Source of the DNA: Pelargonium cotyledonis
Taxonomy: Eukaryota > Streptophyta > Magnoliopsida > Geraniales > Geraniaceae
Direction: 5' to 3'
NCBI GenBank assembly: GCA_036897625.1
Contig: JAYMTA010000374.1
Location: 1-30,253 of the forward strand
DNA: 30,253 nt
Position numbers and translations under genes: made by a program. Shown piece after piece: positions 13,801 to 22,500 of the stretch. The notes under the pieces were generated by a model. That model was not told the origin of the DNA. It made no database searches and worked only from the letters and a program-made list of their open reading frames with translations. The number at the start of each line of letters is the position of its first letter. Position 1 is the first letter of the stretch.

Positions 13801-14344
13801 TCACAATACTCACTGATAATCATTCAAATCACATATTCATCAAACATTTTGCCAAGTAATGCTATCAAGTGGCAAAATACTTGAGCAAATGCAATAATTC
13901 AAGCTTTATTCTACTTCCAAAGACTCACTGATAATCACTCAAAACACAAGAGCATCAAACATGTGCCAAGTAGTGCTATCAAGTGACAAAATACTCAAGC
14001 AAATGCGATAAATCAAGCTTTATTTTACTTTCAATCAGTTAAAACAAGCAAAATATAGTATAATTTTCAACAGGAAACACGCATTTTAATAAATAAATAC
14101 ACTGGAAATCGGACAGTACCTCGGGACGATCGGAAGTAGGAGGAAGGAGACCAAGCGATCTAGCGGAGCGAACGGAGCTAAGAAACTTCTCTCCGACCTT
14201 AGACAAATCCATTCCGCCTCCTTGGGACAACAAAAACGGAACCAAGAAGAAAACCCTAGAGCTCTCAAATCCCTCGCTCAAATCGCCATTGAACAGAAAC
14301 GGATTGGCTAAAGCGCTGCCGAAAGGGAACAAACTCGGCTGCAT
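1828..14344 (-). CDS. VPS50: VPS50/syndetin-like EARP tethering subunit, 25 exons, 1127 aa
   Basis: Role (known of the family): VPS50 (CCDC132) replaces VPS54 beside VPS51, VPS52 and VPS53 to form EARP, which tethers recycling endosomal vesicles. Exons in transcript order: 14344-14120, 13716-13549, 13010-12936, 12533-12455, 11696-11632, 11454-11365, 10538-10449, 10344-10258, 10023-9940, 9003-8884, 8575-8547, 8451-8319, 8187-7621, 7054-6513, 6207-6144, 6041-5942, 5815-5640, 5141-5016, 4531-4461, 4044-3982, 3489-3417, 2927-2808, 2697-2620, 2075-2025, 1935-1828 (stop TGA 1828-1830). All introns are GT-AG and all junctions keep frame. The start MQPSLFPFGSALANPFLFNG matches what I recall of plant homologues; a second in-frame Met is residue 45. 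Residues about 110-400 are the helical Vps54_N-like region (ATLRLSQLDRV, NVMEHHEVM, DAYALIGDISGLAEKIQSF). Residues about 416-500 and 620-790 are Ser- or acid-rich linkers, with the core SPWYHLRKDAISLV between them. The C-terminal DUF2451-like region is about 880-1115 (ERCAGADTISLVARMLHRSK; AYYLPETEYVHWARGHP). The length fits plant homologues of about 1100 residues. Exon edges come from reading, not transcript data. Confidence 0.93.
2287..2563. repeat. 17-bp inverted repeat arms flanking MITE remnant, VPS50 intron 23
   Basis: The arm ATCATGTCGTGTTTGTG (2287-2303) is matched at 2547-2563 by CACGAACACGACATGAT, its reverse complement with one mismatch. Both arms lie in the VPS50 intron 2076-2619 and enclose the Stowaway remnant at 2337-2482. 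Phrases of this cgtgtcatgtcgtgttcgtg type are common in plant repeat debris, so this may be an older element into which the MITE inserted. Confidence 0.4.
2337..2482. mobile_element. Stowaway-like MITE fragment, right end missing
   Basis: A TA followed by CTCCCTCCGTTCCAAAATGA starts this copy. A second start-like phrase (gtcccaaaacgagtgtctt) follows near 2391, so the left end looks duplicated or rearranged. The inner part (gcaagttagttatg, aataatatccctata) matches the interior of the complete element at 801-1006, so both belong to one family. No matching right end follows; similarity fades near 2482. It sits in the VPS50 intron 2076-2619. Confidence 0.6.
3510..3535. repeat. (TA)13 microsatellite in VPS50 intron 20
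   Basis: An uninterrupted AT dinucleotide run in the intron 3490-3981. On the transcribed minus strand it lies about 20-46 bases upstream of the splice acceptor of the exon ending at 3489, where a branch point would be expected. Confidence 0.95.
4801..4915 (+). mobile_element. tRNA-derived SINE-like element, antisense in VPS50 intron 18
   Basis: The head carries a box-A-like phrase (TAACCCAGTGGTTAGAGCC) and, about 30 bases on, a box-B-like phrase (GGTTTAAATCC), the two internal RNA polymerase III promoter elements of tRNA genes. A short unrelated body and a long T-rich tail (about 4889-4911) follow, as in many plant SINEs that end in a T stretch. The region between the boxes does not fold into a cloverleaf in a way I can see, so this is not a working tRNA. 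It lies in the intron 4532-5015, opposite in direction to VPS50. I could not find a clean flanking target duplication, so the outer limits are approximate. Confidence 0.65.
12252..12320. repeat. Perfect 25-bp direct repeat, period 44, VPS50 intron 4
   Basis: The same 25 bases, beginning AGAACTTGGAAGAATTG, occur at 12252-12276 and 12296-12320 with 19 bases between them. The identity of the copies points to a recent local duplication. It lies in the intron 11697-12454, away from splice sites. Confidence 0.9.
13808..14037. repeat. Tandem duplication of about 115 bp in VPS50 intron 1
   Basis: Unit 1 (13808-13922) and unit 2 (13923 to about 14037) share long blocks in the same order: ACTCACTGATAATCA, CATCAAACAT, TGCCAAGTA-TGCTATCAAGT, CAAATGC and TCAAGCTTTATT. 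The copies differ at scattered bases and small indels, so the duplication is not recent. It fills much of the 403-bp first intron. Confidence 0.88.
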
Positions 14345-14350
14345 TTCAAC

Positions 14351-14554
14351 TCAGGCTCCGAGATCAAGCGACGGTACGGCCATTTGAAGACAGGGAGATC
14401 TGATTCCAGAGCGATGGATTGGACGGTACAGTTGTGGAGATGAGATCGGAGACGATGAAGCTGAAGATGGATGCTGTGATGTGTCCCTGTTTGGTGGATT
14501 TTGTGTGTATTGTTTAATTACTTGGTGGACTTTAGAGCCCTCATTGACCTGCAC
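14351..14554 (-). other. Possible upstream ORF of VPS50 (67 codons)
   Basis: An open frame on the VPS50 strand ends with a stop at 14351-14353, only six bases before the VPS50 ATG at 14344. A nested start at 14383 would give a 10-codon peptide (MAVPSLDLGA) with the same stop. If the leader reaches 14383 or beyond, ribosomes finishing here would need to reinitiate at 14344 or at the in-frame second Met at 14212. The transcription start is unknown and the peptide resembles nothing I recognise, so this is a candidate only. Confidence 0.35.
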
Positions 14555-15140
14555 GCTTCATGTCGTTGAACAGTTTAAGCGCATGGCTGAAGTCTTATGT
14601 TCGAGCAAATACTCAATTCTTTTGTTATCTAGACAACCGAGTCTCGATCGATTGTTTTAGGTTAATTGGGGTACCATAATCACGAGACACACGTTGAGAC
14701 CTTTAGGGCTACCTGATAAGTCGTTTGAACATTATAACCTCACAAAAAAGCCTTCTCGTCTATTATCATCTCATTCGAGCCTTCTAGCCTCTCAAAGGTT
14801 TTTCAAAACCCTTAAAATATCATGACTCCCTTAAACGAACTCGCTCGAGGCAAGGTCTTCCGATAATAAAGTCCAACATGTGCGTCGAGCCATACAAATC
14901 ATTATACTATCACTATAAGAGCGGTAGACGGTCTTAGAAAGTCAAATCGTCTTCCACCTTGGGTGGTGGGAGTCTGGACACGAGTGAATGATACACTTGA
15001 AAGGCAAGTCATGAGTTCATGATGACTCTCATATATTTGTTGACTAATCACGTATCACCACATCACTGACCTTTAAATATGAAAATATATCTCATATCTT
15101 ATATGTACGACGAGTCTCACTATATTATTATTATTTTTTA

Positions 15141-15393
15141 TTCCCTCCGTCCCAAAATAAATGTCTTGTTTTTATTTTTTTGCAAAAATTAAGAATTACA
15201 AGATAATTTAGTGTATTTCAATATAACTCTCACTTTCTCCACTTACACCTCATGTGCAGATTTGCTCATGTGCATAAGTGATAAGGGTAATATCAGAAGA
15301 ACAATAATATAATAAAATAAAAATAAAAACAAGACACTCATTTTAAAATAAAAAATTTAGACAAACAATACACTTATTTTGCGATGGAGGGAG
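15141..15393. mobile_element. Stowaway-like MITE in the divergent promoter region
   Basis: The left end TTCCCTCCGTCCCAAAATAA pairs with the right end, whose reverse complement reads CTCCCTCCATCGCAAAATAA. TA flanks both sides (15139-15140 and 15394-15395). A second internal phrase (gacactcattttaaaataaa, near 15333) resembles another right end, so this may be a composite of two copies. It has no coding capacity. It is more diverged than the element at 801-1006. Confidence 0.78.
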
Positions 15394-16060
15394 TAACTTA
15401 ACATTCTAATGTCCTCTTTAATTCGTCGATATTCTAATTATTGATATAGATACAAGCTTAAATTTACCTTTCACTAGTGTTCCACTTTATGTAGGCTTGG
15501 GTCCACAATCATGTGACTCTATAACAAACCTTTTTGAATGGGCTTAATATGAGAACTCCAGAACCAGAAGGCCATACACAACTTTAATCTTGTGGATGCC
15601 AAAAAGCTGACCAACCCGCTTACTAGAGATAGGTCTATTTATCAACGTCAACTTCAAGGGATGGAGTAGATAGATTACCTTTTCATTCTTACGTGTTCAG
15701 TTTCAAGTCACCCTCAAAATAATGTGTTACTCCGTATTATATTAGGTGTGTGTGGTGTGAGTTACTTAATAAAAACATTTTTTAAAAATAGCTCTATTTG
15801 TTGTCCAGATACGTGTATGCACAACTAGTAAATAAGATTTTCGGGTACACATTGTTATACTCTAACCCAAATCTCACCTAAAAGTACTCGGAATCGGTCG
15901 GGTTCTAGTCAATTTGTTGGTGTTCAAGCATAATATGCTAAATTACATGGGTTTGCCCAACCCGGCCCGTAGGTCGGTTAGGCAAAATCAGAGTCGGGTC
16001 CAAATTGTCAGTCACGCACCAAAACTCCCTCTCTCAGATTTGACACCACTAATTTACACA

Positions 16061-16074
16061 TGGGCCATGGCCCA
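16061..16074. promoter_or_regulatory. Palindromic TGGGCC pair (site II-like) upstream of VPS41
   Basis: TGGGCCATGGCCCA is a perfect 14-bp palindrome made of two head-to-head TGGGCC motifs. TGGGCC/T motifs (site II elements) bind TCP-family factors in many plant housekeeping promoters. It lies about 500 bp upstream of the VPS41 start, rather far for such sites, so a regulatory role is inference only. Confidence 0.3.
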
Positions 16075-16574
16075 ACCCATTTTTGCCCGTTAAAAGAATC
16101 CACATCCTACCCACTATTCTTCATTATCTGGTCAGATGGTTTGCGCCAAATAAGAGACGACTCGCAACAAGATTCCAAACCCCCAAAATCACATGTATAA
16201 ATCGTCATATTTTGATTTATTTAGCTTAATTTTAAAAAAATCACAAATTGATTTTTTTCAGGAATAATTGGCACGGTAAATTTGTATTTTTTATGACGTA
16301 ACGGTTGAAAACACAGTACAAAAGCACCAAATTCATCACTCAGATGACAGCTCTTTTGTTGGGTAGTAAATAAATAACAAAAAACAACCGTTTTAACCAA
16401 ACCAAAACCCCCAAAAAAACGAAGTCACATAGCACCAGACGGTCCACGACACACCTCACTCCTCTACTCGGCAAAAACAGCCAGCCCCAACCAGAAGAGG
16501 ACTCAGACAGTCTCAGATCTCTGCGTTTCTTCTCTCATCGGAGCCGAAGAGACCGCCGAGCTCTGGCGATAGTT

Positions 16575-19500
16575 ATGGCTCCGTTTCCGTCGGAGAACGG
16601 CGTAGAAGGAGACGACGAGAGGGAGGAAGACGAAGAGGAAGAAGAAGAAGAAGAAGAAGAAGAGGAGGATGAGGAGGAGGAGGACGAGCCGAGGCTCAAG
16701 TACCAGAGAATGGGAGGAAGCATACAGACGCTGCTAGCGAGCGATGCGGCGTCGTGTATTGCGGTCTCCGAGCGGATGATCGCGCTCGGCACTCACGATG
16801 GAACCGTGCATATCCTTGATTTCCTTGGGAATCAGGTAATTCGAATTGAATTCGAATTGTAGCTTGTTTGTTTGTGTTTCGGTAGTTTTTTTTGGTTGGA
16901 AATCGGATTGTTATGGCAAGCAGTTGCATATTGTTAAGTTTATTGGGAATCTGGTCACTAGAACTCCAATTCTCCCTTGTTTAATTGTTTAGGCAGTCTC
17001 TAACTAGGGACTGGGAAGTTGTTTGACTTTGATATGATATGTTGAAATTGGATTATTATGGCAGCAGTTGCAGATTTGTGGATCTGCATTTATTTTAGTG
17101 TTTTATAATCTCGATTTCAATTGTTTCTAGCTGGGAGCAACTAGGTTATGGATCATGTTGATACAAGCTGCTATAGTTTTGGAATTACATGTGGAGGACT
17201 TTGCATTTTTTATGTGATCCATCTAGCATTGGCAAACCAGTGTGGTTTTTGAATTTACTATAGGTGCCATTTTGCTTGGTTTGGTCTGTGACTGAACATT
17301 TCCACAATTCTTTTAGCTTTTTTTTAAGCTCATGTACAAATTTTGTGGAGGGAAGTTGGGAGGTTAGATTTGCTTGAAGTAAGCTGTGTATTGTGATTGG
17401 TGACTAAGCTAGGTACCTGAGTAGACATTCATAAGATTTGTGGCCACTCCCAGTTTTATGTCTAGTGGAAATCATGTTGGATAAATAATTCATATTTTAA
17501 CCCATATAAGTTTGCTGAACAAGTTACCTGATTTTATTTTGAACTTTGGATAGTATTACGATTGTAAATCTGGACGTAAATCAGCTTCTCTTTTTTGCCC
17601 TTGAAAAAAACTATGGCTAATTCGTCTAATGGTGTTGAAATTGAGATGTTCCAATTAACTCAGTAGTTCTATTGTTGATTTTTTTACCTCAAGACTTCTC
17701 AGTGCTCATGCTCAAGTTATCTGCTCCTGTTCAACCTTCCGTGTAGTTTATCTGGTTAGAAATAATATTTCTTGTCTCTGTTCTTGATTTTGTATTCTAG
17801 CATTTGCATTACTCTTAACCCATCATGCAATATAGTTGTATGATTTATATGTTGACAATTCCATTAGTCGGTGATTGTTAATCCTTATATTTGTTGAGGT
17901 GTTCATTGTCTGCCCATACTTTAAAGACACAGCATTATGCATTAGAAGCATGATTTAATATCTGATACTGTTGTTATCTACACTGTCTAAATGTATTTTT
18001 GAATTAACCTGTAATAGATTGTCCTTGTCTAATGACCCGAGAAGCCCATCATTTTTTAAGTTATAGTGGAAACTAAATGCAAATTGTCGGAAGAGGTCAT
18101 TCTATTATCTATATTATTTTGAGTAGCGTATTGCTCTTTTGATCTTGACGTCCAGTAGTTCTTTGAACTTGAAGCATATTGAATATATGTGTGTAGCTGG
18201 CATATTGTTGCACCTGGTTATGAAAAATTTGATGTCAAAATCTCTCACTTTAGTTTTAAAATATGCTCTTGATTTTCTTTCTTTACAGGTTAAGGGATTT
18301 CGATCTCATTCTGCTCCTGTTAATGACCTTAGCTTTGATGTCGAAGGTGAATACATAGGAAGTTGTTCAGATGATGGATCTGTTGTAATTAACAGTCTTT
18401 TCACTGATGAGAAAATGAAGTTTGAGTATCATCGTCCTATGAAGGCTTTATCTCTTGACCCAGATTACACTAGAAGTTCTTCTAGAAGATTTGTAGCTGG
18501 TGGTTTAGCAGGTCATTTATGTTTGAATTCAAAGAAATGGCTTGGCTATCGGGACCAGGTTTGAACTAGTACGCTGACAAAATCCATATACAAAACGCAT
18601 AGTGGATTTTTCAAATATTTTGTTGACTCGGATTGCTTTTCTAGGTTTTGCACTCTGGTGAAGGTCCAATACATGCTGTGACGTGGAGGACAAGTCTTAT
18701 TGCTTGGGCTAATGATGCTGGGGTGAAAGTGTATGATACTGCTAATGATCAGCGCATAACATTTATTGAAAGGCCACGTGGAAGCCCACGCCCAGAGCTT
18801 TTGCTTCCTCATTTAGTTTGGCAGGTTAGTCATAATTTAATGTGGAAAATGTATTGGGACATGAACATGAAGATGAATTAAGTGTCGTCTCTTTTTGGAC
18901 ATGGACATGAACTTCCTCTCTAATGAAGTGTCATGTTTATCGAATCCAATCTCATTCAGGATGACTCTCTATTGGTTATTGGCTGGGGAAAATCTGTGAA
19001 GATTGCATCAATACGATCAAATCAAAACAATGGAACCAATGGGACATATAAGCCTACTCCACTGTCTAGTATGAACCGAGTGGATATCGTGGCATCTTTT
19101 CAAACCAGCTATTTCATTTCAGGGCTTGCACCCTTCGGTGATTCTTTGGTTGTTCTTGCTTATATTCCTGGTGAAGAAGATGGAGAGAAGGAATTCAGCA
19201 GCACAATTCCATCACGACAGGTATTTTATTTGAAAAGCTTAAAAAGACATTGAATTTATTTACCTGAACTTGTGCCTAATAGATTTTGAAGTGGACTGTA
19301 TCTTCTCAGGATGCAAATACTTTTTTTTTATGGTATTTCTTATATTAAGGATCACTTTTAAGTCATAAATGTTCCTATAAGGACTTCATATGTAGTTGTT
19401 TGATAGTGGCTGTTGCCTTCGGCACCCTGAACTTGTATATATTGCTTTTCTAGATGCCCATTTTGTAATTGTGATACACTGAATATGGACATATGTGTTT

Positions 19501-22500
19501 ATTTTTTTTTATTGTTAGATGTTCTACTTTCTGTACTTTTCATTCAATTGTATGTTGCCTTTATTTGTAAGTTTTTCCATAGAAGGATTATTTTATTTTC
19601 ACTTAAAACTACTTCTCTTTGAGTGTTTTGGTAATACATTATTTACCATTTTGTTTCTCCTGCACCTATAGGATATTCCTTGATTGTCTGTTGTCGTAAT
19701 CAGTTATTTGTCAGTTCTTTACTTTAGAACTCAAAATAATGTGCTTCTAGGTGTTCCTTTGCTCTGTAGACTTTTACAGATTGCTTATGAATTAATTATA
19801 AAAGAGGTAACACCATATGTGCAGTGTTTTCAGTGGGTATTAAATCTATTTTAAGCAGGGTAATGCACAGAGACCGGAAGTACGCATTGTATCATGGAAT
19901 AATGATGAACTTTCAACAGATGCCCTGCCTGTACATGGCTTTGAACATTACAAGGCAAAGGATTATTACCTTGCTCATGCGCCTTTCTCAGGTTAATATA
20001 TTGACACAGTTTTAGGTGTATACACAGTGCATCATTTTGATCAATTGTAATAGTTCTTTCATATGAGTGTAGGTAGCAGCTATGCTGGTGGTCAGTGGGC
20101 TGCTGGTGATGAACCAATGTACTATATTGTATCCCCAAAGGATGTAGTCATAGCGAAGCCCAGGTTAATTTTAATTGATCATCAGTTTTGTACTTTGTTT
20201 AAAGTGATCATGTATTGATAGTTTATTGTATGTGTGCGTATTTGTGCTGTATTTACGATACTTGAGATTTGGCCATTTGAGGATTCTTTTTATGGTCTAG
20301 TACCTCAGATCTAGTAAATGAAGGTGATTGCTATGATCTGCTCGGTTCACATGCATCCTATGCTTTCCCCCTTTTTATTGTCTTTCTGATTTGATTCTCT
20401 AAACAACCCAAAGTGAGTCACTGATCATAGATGCATTCCTAACCTCTCAAGTCAACTCCTTGGAACTGATTCAGGGTGGGATGTCATTGAGATAATTATT
20501 GTTGTCTGCCAGAATGTTAATTGTACCATGATTGTGAAATGTCATATCATTACAAGTCTGTTGGGTGTGTCAGGTCTCATATAATTGATTGTTAATAGAA
20601 ATTTCACAAGTGCAAAATATGAAAATCTATTTAGAAAGGTGAAGTAGAGAACCAGGTTTGTGCATAATATGGATTGCCATAATTTTTTCAGATACTCTTT
20701 TAATTGAAGTTTACTTAGTTCATTTGGTTTGATATCTAAATGCATTTAGTTGTTTAGGGATGCTGAAGATCACATAGCTTGGCTACTTCAACACGGGTGG
20801 CATGAAAAGGCTTTAGCAGCTGTTGAGGCAGGTCAGGGACGTAGTGAACTCCTTGATGAGGTATTTTAGATAAAATGGTTTAATGTAAATTCTTTCAATG
20901 TCATATTTTAAAAAGTATGCTTGCCTATATGTGTCGAATGCAGGTCAGTGTGTAGATATCGTGACATATAAATTTAAAAGCTTAGTATATTTTTGTTGCT
21001 TTAGTTGAATCACGCACTCCTCCCTCAGGCCCTCTCTCAAAGTTCTCCACTTCTCACTGTTTTGGTGCATCCTTTCTATATGTTTGCGTTAGTGGCAATT
21101 ATGAATAAATCTATACTATAGCTGCTAACCTAACCGATATCACCGCTACTTTCTAAGTATTAGCATGTGATGAAAAATCCTACTTTGAAAAGTACATTAA
21201 AAAGTCCTAAGGGCTCTAAACTTTGCCAATAATGACTTGTTTAATTCCCCATTTGGATTTTGGGAATTCATTTTAAATCCGGTGTTTGAGTCAAATCCAA
21301 CGTTTGGATGGCAAAGAATTTTAACCCGAATCAAGTAAGATTGAAAAGATGTCTGCAACATAGGATTTCAAATGATCTCTTACATTTTCATTTGAAATAT
21401 ATGACTTTCTGAACATTAAATTTGCATTTGAATACAACATTTAAAACAATAAATTTAAAATCAAATCCAAACCGACCTTAATTAATTTACATTGCAATGG
21501 TCATTGATGGGAGTAACTGGTGAAAACAGGTGTTGTGTACAATGCTATAATTTATGTGTTTGTTGCATGTGATTAACATAGTGGCTTGCTCTAAATAATT
21601 TTAGGCTGCATTTGGGAACTTGTATTTGATTTGAAATTTGGGATTTCATATACAAATATAATATTTGGAAAACCATATAATTTCAAATGACAAGACTAGA
21701 GTTTTAATTTGAAATTCCATGTTGTAAGCATGTTTTAAGTTTTATTGGATTTTAGCCAAAATCCAAATCCAAATTTTTTGATCCCATGTTGTAAACAAAA
21801 TTTCAAATGAAATCCCAGAATCCTAACAGAGCATTTCTCATATGGGTATGGACTTCTTATATCTAATAACATAGTTTATGTAAAATGTCATTATGTAGGT
21901 GGGATCCAGGTACCTTGATCATTTGATCGTTGAAAGGAAATATGCTGAAGCTGCATCTCTGTGTCCCAAATTGTTACGAGGATCTTCTTCGGCATGGGAG
22001 AGGTATTAAGTATCATTATTGACAACAAAAAATTGTTCATTTCTTGTTGATAACTGACAGTGGATTGTCTGTTGCAGATGGGTATTCCACTTTGCTCAAC
22101 TCCGTCAGCTTCATATATTGGTTCCATACATACCAACAGAAAACCCAAGACTGCGTGATACTACTTATGAGGTCCTTAAAGAAAAATTTATCCCAAATTC
22201 ATTTGAAATCTCTTTATTTCATTTGGTTGTCATCTGGGTAATTGATGGGTTCTAGTGATAATTTCAGTTTGCTCTTGGAACTCTGGCAAATAATCCATCT
22301 TTTCACAAGGATCTCTTGGCAACTGTTAAATCTTGGCCATCTGTGATATATTCTGCTTCGCCTGTGATCTCAGCCTTAGAACCTCAGCTTAACACTTCCA
22401 TGACTGATGCACTTAAAGAGGTAAGTATAAATACTTAAATTTTTAACCAACCGATGCAACATACCACTCCCATAACTCATTCGTTTCTCGTCAGGCATTA

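Larger units (their letters stand above)
14345..16574. other. Divergent intergenic region between VPS50 and VPS41
   Basis: About 2.2 kb between the two start codons, which point away from each other. It must hold both promoters and 5' leaders. From the left: a probable VPS50 leader with short upstream frames (14351-14554); about 600 bases of unrecognised sequence; a Stowaway-like MITE (15141-15393); a short 'ttactccgtattat' scrap near 15728 that may be an old MITE footprint; degenerate repeat-like sequence at about 15835-16020 rich in cgg-gtcc phrases; the TGGGCC palindrome at 16061-16074; and a C-rich stretch from about 16400 to 16574 that is probably the VPS41 leader. I see no convincing TATA box for either gene. 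Confidence 0.6.

Noticed and set aside
16535..16792. Poly-serine minus-strand frame opposite the VPS41 start
   Set aside because: It is the reverse reading of the GAA/GAG acidic codon run and has no independent support.
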